A DNA stretch of 14,803 bases from Candidatus Omnitrophota bacterium. GTDB lineage: Bacteria > Hinthialibacterota > Hinthialibacteria > JAKQFZ01. The DNA lies in contig JAKQFZ010000180.1 of the NCBI GenBank assembly GCA_029558215.1, forward strand, positions 1 through 14,803, read 5' to 3'. Made by a program: the position numbers and the translations under genes. Each line of letters opens with the position of its first letter. Within the stretch, counting starts at the first letter, position 1. Below are positions 6,045 to 12,577 of this stretch, in pieces. Under the pieces are notes generated by a model. It was not told the DNA's origin and did no database searches. It worked only from the letters and a program-made list of their open reading frames with translations.

Positions 6045-8309
6045 ATGGCGCTAGAACTCCAAGAAAGCCCCCGTTTCGAGGTTCACCGGACCAAGATCTT
6101 GTCTGGGAATCGAGGTAGTCGGTGGTCGATCAAAAAGACAGCCGAGTTGAGCAAAACGGCCTCTCGCGATCCTCTGGTCAGAGCCTGGACGGTCCAAAAA
6201 ATTCACAACGCACGTCTTGCTGGATTGCCAACAGATACGGATGAAGAAAAAGCGGGGATCATCCTCTCTGCGGTCCAACAAGAGTTTACTTACGTCGCGG
6301 ATCCACTTTTTTCCGAGATGATGGTGGCTCCGAAGTGGATGATCCAGGGCATCATTCCTGGCGGAGATTGCGACGATCTTGTCGGGCTCACAGTCGCCTG
6401 TTTCTTGGCCGCGCTCAGTTCCGCCGGCGTTCGATGCGCTGTGATTGGGCACTCTTACCAGAAACACATGGATATTGAACATGTGCTCTGTGCTGTATTC
6501 TTGAATAAGAGGTGGCTTTACGCAGACCCGTGCTCGAAGTTTCCACTGGGCCGAACCGCAGCGCCTCATACATGGGAAATCGTGTTCGATCCGATGTTCC
6601 CAGAGAAGCCATTCTGCGATGCTACATCTTGCCTGGTTGGATCGAACGCCGTTCCACCGCCTGTCTTCAGGGAGTCTCATGGAGATTTTGTTGGAGTATC
6701 AGGCTTGCCTACTCCACCAGAAGTCATGGTCATTGATCCTCTGGAAGAAGATCCTGTAGCCACAGAAATGTGGTTGGAAGAAGATACCGAGATGACACAC
6801 CTAAAGTCTCCACAATCTCTGTTGCGCGAGATCTCTGAAAGCCCTGACGCGAGAGGGGAGATCGCAGAGACTCCTGTGCAGTTGGCTCGGCCAGTCCTTG
6901 ATGAGATGACTGTGACCAACGGCATGAGTGGACGCCATATGGGCGGCCTCTTCGAGGCGCTTCCTTTCCAAGTCCCGACCTTGCTTGATTGGCCTGTGGA
7001 CATGCCCCCTGTCGCTCCACAACCAACCATGATGGATGTCCCATCGTTTCCTCCAGGTGCCAAGCATGGGAAAAAACTTGTTGAACTTCCCTACCCATAC
7101 GTTGGAGTTCCTCGCCCCATCCCGGCCGATTTCGAGTACCCAGGTCTCGCCAATTCGGTCTGCGACTGCAAGGAAGGATGTTCTTGTGAAAAATGTGGTG
7201 GCACAGATCACCGGTTGGTATCCACACCGACGCAAGGACAGCGCGCTTGCATGGGCGCCGCTAGCTCCATCGGCCCATTCGACCCAAAGCTCGGGCTGCA
7301 ACCACCGCTTGCCGTTTTGCTCGAACGCCCCGTCTTGATCCTGGAGGAATCGTCCGACGATCAAGCAGACCCTGCATGGGCAGATCAAGTCACCACGCTG
7401 AAAGACTCCTTCACTCGCAGTCTGCAAGCGATGAACTTGGCCTACGAAACGTTGGCTGACACTTGCAAGCGATTGGGCGAGCCATTCCCGCCAAACATTC
7501 CGGGCCAATTCGGTCCTTCTGAGCAACAAATTATCGCCACATCCTACGAATTCGCCAACGCGGCTCTTGTCGTCATGGATGATGTTCTCGGAAACAAACG
7601 AGAACTCGTCTTTACCGACTTCCAAGGGCAGCCCATGCTTGCATTCAAAGCACTCGCTACCGATGCGTTCAAGTACGTCGCCGGCAAAGCCTTGTCTTCC
7701 ATTGGGCTGGAGATGTTCTTGCCTGTCAAGGTGTCGCAAGAGGCCACGTCTACCCAAGAAAACTACGTCTCCAGATCAGACAACTTTGTGGGGACTGGCA
7801 TTCTCCCTGTGCTCTTGCCGCTGGTGTCTGGCACCGCAGTGGCCATGACGATCGCGATGATCAAGGACACCCAAGGGACACTCGACATGATGCGCAACAT
7901 CGTCGAGCAAGTGACCCGGTTCTTGATGTATCGAGAAATTCGAAAAATGACCGAGGCAGGCGCTTCACCCGAAGAAATTCGCAAGACGTTGGGAGACGTC
8001 TACAAGGGAGAAATCGAACTCAAGGACAAGGAAATCGAGAGGCAAAGGGTCGATAACCAGCGCCTCTCGCAGGAGAACAAAAATCTCCAATCAACCCTCA
8101 ACAAGTTCATGGTCGTAGGAGGGGTCGCGTTGGTGGGAGCCCTTGGAATCTGGGCCTGGAAGAATTTCGGAGGTTATGTTCCAACGAAATCACCTGGGTA
8201 TACCACTCCACCATCAGCTCTTCCGCCTCAACACCAAGAGTCAGACCCTTCTGATGACATGGTAGAAACGGTGAACACACCTACCATGATTTCACCTGTC
8301 ATGCGCTGA
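6045..8309 (+). CDS. Transglutaminase-fold protein with Cys cluster and two membrane segments
   Basis: A 754-aa protein; ATG 6045 has AAGGAA eight bases upstream and lies one base after the previous stop. Residues 70-185 look like a transglutaminase-like core: GGDCDD carries Cys109, EHV carries His146 and YADP carries Asp161, the Cys-His-Asp order and spacing of the superfamily. Such domains may be proteases or amidases as well as crosslinkers. Residues 205-370 are Pro/Glu-rich and probably unfolded. Residues 373-384 form a Cys cluster (CDCKEGCSCEKC), a candidate metal site. Residues 445-560 look helical. Residues 583-606 are a first membrane segment, 655-686 a coiled coil, and 689-706 a second membrane segment (VVGGVALVGALGIWAW), followed by a Pro-rich tail. 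The second segment resembles the LRV anchors. The fold call is fairly firm; the substrate is unknown. Confidence 0.82.
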   Translation: MALELQESPRFEVHRTKILSGNRGSRWSIKKTAELSKTASRDPLVRAWTVQKIHNARLAGLPTDTDEEKAGIILSAVQQEFTYVADPLFSEMMVAPKWMIQGIIPGGDCDDLVGLTVACFLAALSSAGVRCAVIGHSYQKHMDIEHVLCAVFLNKRWLYADPCSKFPLGRTAAPHTWEIVFDPMFPEKPFCDATSCLVGSNAVPPPVFRESHGDFVGVSGLPTPPEVMVIDPLEEDPVATEMWLEEDTEMTHLKSPQSLLREISESPDARGEIAETPVQLARPVLDEMTVTNGMSGRHMGGLFEALPFQVPTLLDWPVDMPPVAPQPTMMDVPSFPPGAKHGKKLVELPYPYVGVPRPIPADFEYPGLANSVCDCKEGCSCEKCGGTDHRLVSTPTQGQRACMGAASSIGPFDPKLGLQPPLAVLLERPVLILEESSDDQADPAWADQVTTLKDSFTRSLQAMNLAYETLADTCKRLGEPFPPNIPGQFGPSEQQIIATSYEFANAALVVMDDVLGNKRELVFTDFQGQPMLAFKALATDAFKYVAGKALSSIGLEMFLPVKVSQEATSTQENYVSRSDNFVGTGILPVLLPLVSGTAVAMTIAMIKDTQGTLDMMRNIVEQVTRFLMYREIRKMTEAGASPEEIRKTLGDVYKGEIELKDKEIERQRVDNQRLSQENKNLQSTLNKFMVVGGVALVGALGIWAWKNFGGYVPTKSPGYTTPPSALPPQHQESDPSDDMVETVNTPTMISPVMR

Positions 8310-8316
8310 TCGTAAC

Positions 8317-8339
8317 GTGTTCGCTCGCTTCTCGAACAC
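8317..8339 (+). other. Intercistronic hairpin
   Basis: GTGTTCG (8317-8323) and CGAACAC (8333-8339) form a perfect 7-bp stem with a 9-base loop between the transglutaminase-fold gene and the next gene. No T-run follows, so it is not a typical terminator; an mRNA-stability or partial-attenuation role is possible. Confidence 0.35.
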
Positions 8340-8361
8340 TAGCCAAAAAGAGTGAATCCCC

Positions 8362-8745
8362 ATGTCTGAGAAAAACGGTCGGGTCTTTCGATTCAATGCC
8401 ATCTGTCACATGAAACACACCGAAGGAAAACCGAGGAAAGAAAATCCGGTTTTTGTGACCACTGAGGACCACCCAGAGGCCACTTGCAGGACGGGCATTT
8501 GTCCTGTGGACAAAACTCCAAGGGCATCCAATCCGTTGGCAGCAGAAGCCGCTGAAATTCGGCCCAATCTACTTCGCACCTACAGGGAGCAAATCATCAT
8601 TTTGCTGGATGCCATGATAGCAGAAGGTAAATTGCCATTGGATTGCTTGCGGAATCTGAGTTCCGAAGAGATCAACGTTGCTTACGTCTCGGGCATCAGC
8701 GCCGAAATGTTCGTCAGCGGATACGCCAGATCCTTCAAAAACTAG
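8362..8745 (+). CDS. Hypothetical small Cys/His protein, 127 aa
   Basis: No family recognised. ATG 8362 lies 52 bases after the transglutaminase-fold gene, with an AAAGAG stretch upstream as a possible ribosome site. The N-terminal half holds Cys15, His16, His19, His37, Cys42 and Cys47 (ICHMKH, then CRTGICP), which could bind a metal. The C-terminal half (residues 66-122) looks helical (RTYREQIIILLDAMIAEGK, then an acidic helix). There is no signal or membrane segment. The opening VFRFNAIC is loosely like IFRAPAC at the start of the 434-aa protein, hinting at a shared small N-terminal motif. It is the last gene of the rightward operon and ends 38 bases from a convergent LRV gene. Confidence 0.65.
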   Translation: MSEKNGRVFRFNAICHMKHTEGKPRKENPVFVTTEDHPEATCRTGICPVDKTPRASNPLAAEAAEIRPNLLRTYREQIIILLDAMIAEGKLPLDCLRNLSSEEINVAYVSGISAEMFVSGYARSFKN

Positions 8746-8759
8746 AGCAACTAAACCTC

Positions 8760-8778
8760 CCCAGAGCGATGCTCTGGG
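8760..8778. terminator. Hairpin between convergent genes
   Basis: CCCAGAGC-GAT-GCTCTGGG is a perfect 8-bp stem with a 3-base loop, in the 38-bp gap between convergent stop codons at 8745 and 8784. T-runs lie on both sides but 17-20 bases away (TTTTT at 8797-8801 on the plus strand and at about 8736-8741 on the minus strand). It could end transcription from both sides, less efficiently than a classical terminator. Confidence 0.5.
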
Positions 8779-8783
8779 ATCAA

Positions 8784-9953
8784 TCACCCACCCCTATTTT
8801 TCAAGTTCACCGCAGCAGACGCTCTTATGTACGGATTGCTTTCAATACTTGGGTCAATCAATGTACGAAGAAGGTCTTGTGGCGCATTCGTGTTTGTTGC
8901 CACAGCATATCGTACATTGAAATCGAAGCTTTGCTCTGGACTGATCATGTATCGAAAGACATCGTGTGGAGTACTTGTATTCTGAGCCACAGCTTCGTGA
9001 ACACACCACAAATGTTCCGTTTTTCTGTTGCCTAGAATACGCAACACGTCTTCAGGTGTATTCGGATTTCTTCCCACAGATTCTCGTATGCTTCCACTCA
9101 TACTACTCGATTCTTTCCCCAAGATTCGAAGGAGTTCTGGAGGAGTGTTCGGGTTGCTCGCCACCGCTGCACGCACTTCCCACTCGGATTCGGTCTTCGG
9201 GTTGCCCAGGATTCGAAGGGTGTCGGGGGGCGTGTGGGGGTTCGCCGCCACGGTTGCGCGCACTTCCCCCACGGATTCGGTGACCTCGTTGCCCAAGAGG
9301 CGAAGGATGTCGGGCGGCGTGGTGGGGTTGCTCGCCACCGCTTCGCGCACGTTCCACTCCGATTCGGTTTCCTCGTTGCCCAACGTACGCAGGACGTCGA
9401 CGGGCGTGTTCGGGTTCTGAGCCACAAATTGGCGCACACTCCAATGGTCAGGCCCCCAGGAGCGCAACAGGGTCTCGATCAGCCCAACGTCGGCCGTCCT
9501 TCCCACCACCTCGATCACCACCCCAAGTATCTCTTCATCGGGTTCGATCAAGGCATGCAGAATGAACAGAGGATGCGCCGCCACTTCCTCGGGGAATTCT
9601 TGGGCCAAATTCCACAACAAGCCCGTGGTGAGCTTGCCGTCCTCGTTCGTGGGGCAGAGGTTGGGGTTGTCGAGCACAGCGCGACGTACATCCACCTCGG
9701 CATGCTCTTGCAACGACTTCAGATGATGGAACGAGGTGGTTGGATCGCGAGCTTTCTCGATCAATGCCTTCAGCCCAGGGTTCACGGGATTGGCCTTCCT
9801 GGAACTGCTCGACGAGGCCATCCACACGAGTCCTCCAGCAACAACCAGTCCGCCGAGCACCCACGGCCACAGGGGCGTCTTCTTCGCGGGCGCTGGCGCT
9901 TCGACGGCTTCCGTCAATTGGTACCTTGTGCCCGAAGCGTCGAGGAACTCCAT
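8784..9953 (-). CDS. Membrane-anchored LRV-repeat solenoid protein, seven repeats
   Basis: A 389-aa protein. Residues 1-15 (MEFLDASGTRYQLTE) are shared with the two neighbouring paralogues; a Pro/Ala-rich linker follows, then a membrane helix at 29-47 (WPWVLGGLVVAGGLVWMA) and a Ser/Arg/Lys boundary. Residues 55-172 form the conserved pre-repeat region with a single conserved Cys in DNPNLCPTNEDG. Residues 173-375 hold seven 29-aa LRV-type repeats, then a short cap. The first four repeats are regular; the last three are degenerate (VFRYMISP, LLRTLIDP) and their DNA is clearly AT-richer. The family forms right-handed alpha solenoids and probably binds a partner; whether the repeats face the cytoplasm depends on topology, which is not certain. 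The start is set by homology: ATG 9953 lies 11 bases after the previous LRV stop. Last gene of the three-gene array. Confidence 0.88.
   Translation of the reverse strand: MEFLDASGTRYQLTEAVEAPAPAKKTPLWPWVLGGLVVAGGLVWMASSSSSRKANPVNPGLKALIEKARDPTTSFHHLKSLQEHAEVDVRRAVLDNPNLCPTNEDGKLTTGLLWNLAQEFPEEVAAHPLFILHALIEPDEEILGVVIEVVGRTADVGLIETLLRSWGPDHWSVRQFVAQNPNTPVDVLRTLGNEETESEWNVREAVASNPTTPPDILRLLGNEVTESVGEVRATVAANPHTPPDTLRILGNPKTESEWEVRAAVASNPNTPPELLRILGKESSSMSGSIRESVGRNPNTPEDVLRILGNRKTEHLWCVHEAVAQNTSTPHDVFRYMISPEQSFDFNVRYAVATNTNAPQDLLRTLIDPSIESNPYIRASAAVNLKNRGG
8829..9437 (-). repeat. Seven 87-bp LRV coding repeats, last three degenerate
   Basis: Seven in-frame 29-codon units. Units 1-4 keep the NPxTPxxxLRxLG core. 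Units 5-7 (from about 9089 leftwards) drift in sequence and base composition, as if older or from a different source. Confidence 0.85.
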
Positions 9954-9964
9954 GCCCCAGGGTC

Positions 9965-10780
9965 TCACGTCAGGCCACGGGCCGCGAGTGCTTCGGCGGC
10001 GGCTGCGCGCACGTACCCCACGGATTCGGTCTTCTTGTTGCCCAAGAGACGAAGGACGTCGGGCGGCGTGCTCGGGTTCTGAGCCACCGCTTGGCGCACC
10101 AACCACGAGGATTCTGTCGCTTCGTTGCCCAAGATTCGAAGAGTGTCGACGGGGGTGTTCGGGTTCTCCGCCACCGCTGCTCGCACGAACCACATGGATT
10201 CGGTGACCTCATTGCCCAAGAGTCGAAGAACATCCAGGGGGGTGGATGGGTTCACCGCCACACCTTTGCGCACGTACAACGAGTCAGGCCCCCAGGTGCG
10301 CAACAGCGTCTCGATCAGCCCCACGTCGGCCGTCCTTCGCACCACCTTGATCACCACCCCAAGCATCTCGTCGTCGGGCTCGACGAGGGCGTGGAGAACG
10401 AACGCGGGATGCGCCGTTACCTCCTCGGGAAACTCTCTCGCCAACGTCTCTAGCAAGCTCGTGTTGATCTTTCCGTCCTCGTTCGTGGGGCAGACGTTCG
10501 GGTTGTCGAGCAACGCGCGGCGCACGTCGACCTCGGGGTGCTTTTGCAACTTCCCGAGTTGCTTGAACGAGGTCTTGGGATCCTTGGCCTTCTTGATCAA
10601 TGCCTTCAGCTCGGGCTCGATAGGATTGGCCTTCCGGGGGCTCGACGCCATCCACGCCAGACCTCCGACGAGGGCCAAGCCTCCCACCACCCAAGGCCAG
10701 ACGGGTTTCTTGGCAGGCGCCGGCGCCTCCGACGCTTCGGTGAGTTGGTACCTTGTGCCCGAGGCATCGAGGAAGTCCAT
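9965..10780 (-). CDS. Membrane-anchored LRV-repeat solenoid protein, three repeats
   Basis: A 271-aa protein. The N-terminus MDFLDASGTRYQLTE, the Pro/Ala/Lys linker and the membrane helix (VWPWVVGGLALVGGLAWM, residues 27-44) are nearly identical to those of the 387-aa paralogue upstream. Residues 52-169 are the pre-repeat domain. Residues 170-256 hold three 29-aa repeats and the protein ends AEALAARGLT. Its pre-repeat region is closest to the anchor-less copy at 16-705 (both have KKAKDPKTSFKQLGKL), so these two probably share a recent origin. It starts 12 bases after the previous LRV stop, with GGGG directly before the ATG and no classical Shine-Dalgarno spacing. Probably co-transcribed with its neighbours. 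Confidence 0.88.
   Translation of the reverse strand: MDFLDASGTRYQLTEASEAPAPAKKPVWPWVVGGLALVGGLAWMASSPRKANPIEPELKALIKKAKDPKTSFKQLGKLQKHPEVDVRRALLDNPNVCPTNEDGKINTSLLETLAREFPEEVTAHPAFVLHALVEPDDEMLGVVIKVVRRTADVGLIETLLRTWGPDSLYVRKGVAVNPSTPLDVLRLLGNEVTESMWFVRAAVAENPNTPVDTLRILGNEATESSWLVRQAVAQNPSTPPDVLRLLGNKKTESVGYVRAAAAEALAARGLT
10013..10273 (-). repeat. Three 87-bp LRV coding repeats
   Basis: Three regular 29-codon units, all ending in variants of N-x-x-TES-x-x-x. The copy number (3) equals that of the anchor-less gene at 16-705 and contrasts with 7 in both flanking genes. Confidence 0.85.
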
Positions 10781-10792
10781 GCCCCTATCGTC

Positions 10793-11956
10793 TCACGACA
10801 GGCCACGCGCGGCGAGCGCCTTCATCGCGGCTTCGCGCACGTCCGCATCGTCTTCGGTCTTCTTGTTGCCCAAGGATCGAAGGACGTCGGGCGGCGTGTT
10901 TCGGTTCTCCGCCACCGCTTGGCGCACGTCCCCCACGGATTCGGTCTTCGAATTACCCAAGAGGCGAAGGGCATCCTCAGGCGTGCTCGGGTTCTGAGCC
11001 ACCGCTCGGCGCACCAACCACGAGGATTCTGTCGTCTCGTTGCCCAAGAGACGAAGGGCATCCTCAGGCGTGGTGGGGTTCGACGCCACCGCTTGGCGCA
11101 CGTCCCCCTTGGATTCGGTCTTCTGGTTGCCCAGGAGACGAAGGACGTCGGGCGGCGTGGTGGGGTTCTCCGCCACACCTTGGCGCACGAACCCCACGGA
11201 TTCGGTCTTCGAATTACCCAAGAGTCGAAGGGTATCCTCGGGCGTGCTCGGGTTCCTCGCCACCACATAGCGCACCCACCCCTTGGATTCGGTGGTCTCG
11301 TTTCCCAAGATTCGAAGGGCATCCTCAGGCGTGCTCGGGTTCTCTGCCACCGCTTGGCGCACGTTCCCCTCGGATTCGGTGGCCTCGTTGCCCAGGATTC
11401 GAAGAACGTCCAGGGGGGTGTTCGGGTTCACCGCCACACCTTGGCGCACCAACCAATCGTCAGGCCCCCAGGTGCGCCACAGGGTCTCGATCAGCCCCAC
11501 CTCCTTCGTCCTTCCCACCACCTCCACCACCACCCACCTCATCTCGTCGTCGGGCTCGACCAGGGCATGCAAAACAAACAGAGGATGTGCCGCCACTTCC
11601 TCGGGCAACGATTTCGCCAACTTCTCCAGCAACGACGTGTCGAGCGTTCCGTCTTCGTCCGTGGGACAGACGTTCGGGTTGTCCAAGACGGCGCGTCGCA
11701 CCTCCACCTCGGGATGCTCCGCCAACACCTCCAGGCGCTCGAAGGGCGTGCTGGGATTGCGCGTCTCGGTGACGAGGACCTCCAGCTCGGGAGCGACAGG
11801 ATTGGCCTTCCGGGGGCTCGACGCCATCCACACGAGTCCTCCCACGAGGGCCAAGCCTCCCACCACCCAAGGCCAGACGGGTTTCTTCGCTGGCGCTGGC
11901 GCCTCCGACGTTTCGGTGAACTGGTACCTTGTGCCCGAAGCGTCGACGAACTCCAT
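10793..11956 (-). CDS. Membrane-anchored LRV-repeat solenoid protein, seven regular repeats
   Basis: A 387-aa protein and the first gene of the three-gene LRV array. Residues 1-15 are MEFVDASGTRYQFTE, 27-44 the membrane helix VWPWVVGGLALVGGLVWM, 52-169 the pre-repeat domain (DNPNVCPTDEDG with the conserved Cys), 170-372 seven very regular 29-aa repeats, and 373-387 a cap ending KALAARGLS. Repeats are nearly identical in the NPSTPEDALRLLG core but vary at residues 22-29 and at the residue before AVA, the pattern expected if a solenoid surface is diversified by repeat shuffling (inference). ATG 11956 is preceded by CCTCGGAGC and, upstream, by the stop codon of a broken LRV copy. A promoter was not recognised in the 200 bases upstream, which hold the element relic. 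Confidence 0.88.
   Translation of the reverse strand: MEFVDASGTRYQFTETSEAPAPAKKPVWPWVVGGLALVGGLVWMASSPRKANPVAPELEVLVTETRNPSTPFERLEVLAEHPEVEVRRAVLDNPNVCPTDEDGTLDTSLLEKLAKSLPEEVAAHPLFVLHALVEPDDEMRWVVVEVVGRTKEVGLIETLWRTWGPDDWLVRQGVAVNPNTPLDVLRILGNEATESEGNVRQAVAENPSTPEDALRILGNETTESKGWVRYVVARNPSTPEDTLRLLGNSKTESVGFVRQGVAENPTTPPDVLRLLGNQKTESKGDVRQAVASNPTTPEDALRLLGNETTESSWLVRRAVAQNPSTPEDALRLLGNSKTESVGDVRQAVAENRNTPPDVLRSLGNKKTEDDADVREAAMKALAARGLS
10841..11449 (-). repeat. Seven regular 87-bp LRV coding repeats
   Basis: The most homogeneous array in the window: for example GCATCCTCAGGCGTG recurs at 10971 and 11058, exactly 87 bases apart. High similarity between units favours recent duplication or gene conversion. 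Confidence 0.9.
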
Positions 11957-11968
11957 GCTCCGAGGATC

Positions 11969-12025
11969 TCACACCGAACTGTGAGCAGCGAGCGCATTCC
12001 GAGCCGCGTCGCGCACTTCGAGTAT
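11969..12025 (-). pseudogene. Broken C-terminal end of another LRV gene
   Basis: On the minus strand the frame ending in TGA (11969-11971) reads LEVRDAARNALAAHSSV, matching the cap of the intact LRV proteins (for example DVREAAMKALAARGLS). As in the intact array, a short spacer and an LRV start codon follow. Similarity stops near 12025, where element-like sequence begins, so this is the tail of a former LRV gene whose body has been lost. Confidence 0.65.
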
Positions 12026-12029
12026 AGCG

Positions 12030-12180
12030 CCAACGCCCGCGCTGGTGGCCCCGAAAGTCATCTTCGTGCATCCGAGCAAGTATCTTGGCGGAAGCCAAGT
12101 CGTTCCAGCGGAACCCCGGCAAGTAGCTCAGCGACCGTGAGGTCTCTGAGAAGCCCCTCCGTTCATGGATGGGAGGTTTA
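12030..12180 (+). mobile_element. Relic of an IS200/IS605-type (TnpB) right end
   Basis: The plus strand carries the layout I associate with the 3' end of tnpB plus right end: a frame reading SANARAGGPES near 12026-12058, loosely like the NA(R/C)GG region of TnpB tails, then a run of hairpins ending in CCCTCCG-TTCA-TGGATGGG and AGGTTTAC. A GC stem with a TTCA loop followed by AGG-TT is typical of TnpB omega-RNA 3' hairpins, as far as I recall. The catalytic tnpB, the zinc ribbon and the left end are absent; the left part is replaced by the LRV tail. The element therefore cannot move by itself. The family call is inference from structure and short motifs, without a database search. Confidence 0.5.
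12084..12176 (+). ncRNA. Chain of hairpins, candidate omega-RNA (reRNA) scaffold remnant
   Basis: Four consecutive stems read on the plus strand. CTTGGC/GCCAAG (12084-12099) has a GGAA loop. GTTCC/GGAAC (12102-12114) has a 3-base loop. CTCAG/CTGAG (12127-12150) encloses GACC/GGTC with a GTGA loop. CCCTCC/GGA-T-GGG (12155-12173) has a loop containing TTCA. Two loops are GNRA type only in the plus orientation, which sets the RNA strand. In TnpB systems the scaffold is followed directly by the guide, which would begin near 12177-12185. Whether it is still transcribed cannot be seen. Confidence 0.45.
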
Positions 12181-12390
12181 CTTCAATTTCTTGGGTACCG
12201 TGCAACGACCACTCCAATTGCAGCACTCTTCGAACACTCGCTCAGGGCGAGCCTTATCTTGATAAGCACAGCAGCGCTGTCCGTTGACCTTCTTGCATCC
12301 AATGCGACGATACTTGGCCGGATCGAAGGTGGGGCCGTTCCACCAAGGTCGCTTCGAAAGCGTGTCAGCCTTGAAGTTCACTGTTGACAT
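12178..12390 (-). CDS. Small Cys-rich basic protein
   Basis: A 70-aa protein if ATG 12390 is used; in-frame starts at 12447 (ATGATG) and 12477 (GTG) would add 19 or 29 residues, and none has a clear ribosome site. It contains six Cys in a compact pattern (GCKKVNGQRCCAY, then ECCNWSGRC), with many Lys/Arg, WW and PTFDP. The two CC pairs suggest a disulfide-linked or metal-bound small fold. No signal peptide is evident. No family recognised. Its TAA stop (12178-12180) lies at the border with the putative element end, so the native C-terminus may have been altered by that insertion. Confidence 0.55.
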   Translation of the reverse strand: MSTVNFKADTLSKRPWWNGPTFDPAKYRRIGCKKVNGQRCCAYQDKARPERVFEECCNWSGRCTVPKKLK

Positions 12391-12577
12391 GCTTGGATGC
12401 AACGAACGCGTGGGAATCGGTTTGGATGGACGGGGCAGACTCATCATCCATTGTGTATAGCACCAACCCTGTGGCACGAGTACATGCAGAACCCAGAATT
12501 CAAGTGTGTCGCGATTGCAACCAGTCGACGGATCTACTTTTGTTGCTAATCTTGCCTCAAGGGGCTACCTTATTTTC
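12391..12577. other. Intergenic region between divergent small genes
   Basis: This stretch lies between the starts of the Cys-rich gene (minus) and the basic gene (plus), so it should contain promoters for both. Part may be coding if the Cys-rich gene starts at 12447 or 12477. I see TTGCAA at 12515-12520 and a TATACA motif on the minus strand near 12456-12461, but no convincing -35/-10 pair. Nothing else is recognised. Confidence 0.3.

Noticed and set aside
705..8745. Reading the locus as a prophage structural region
   Set aside because: Protease, transglutaminase-fold and coiled-coil membrane proteins occur in phages, but no capsid, portal, terminase, tail, integrase or lysis gene is recognised.
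9954..10193. An N-terminal extension of the 389-aa LRV protein by 80 residues
   Set aside because: It would be read out of frame through the end of the neighbouring LRV gene; the conserved start MEFLDASGTRY at 9953 is clearly the true one.
8829..11449. Regularly spaced repeats that might suggest a CRISPR array
   Set aside because: The 87-bp units are in frame, show protein-level conservation and have no repeat-spacer structure.
10538..12262. A 574-codon open frame on the plus strand across the LRV array
   Set aside because: It runs antisense to three homologous LRV genes and owes its length to the GC-rich repeats; it has no ribosome site or family likeness, and its periodicity mirrors the 87-bp repeat.
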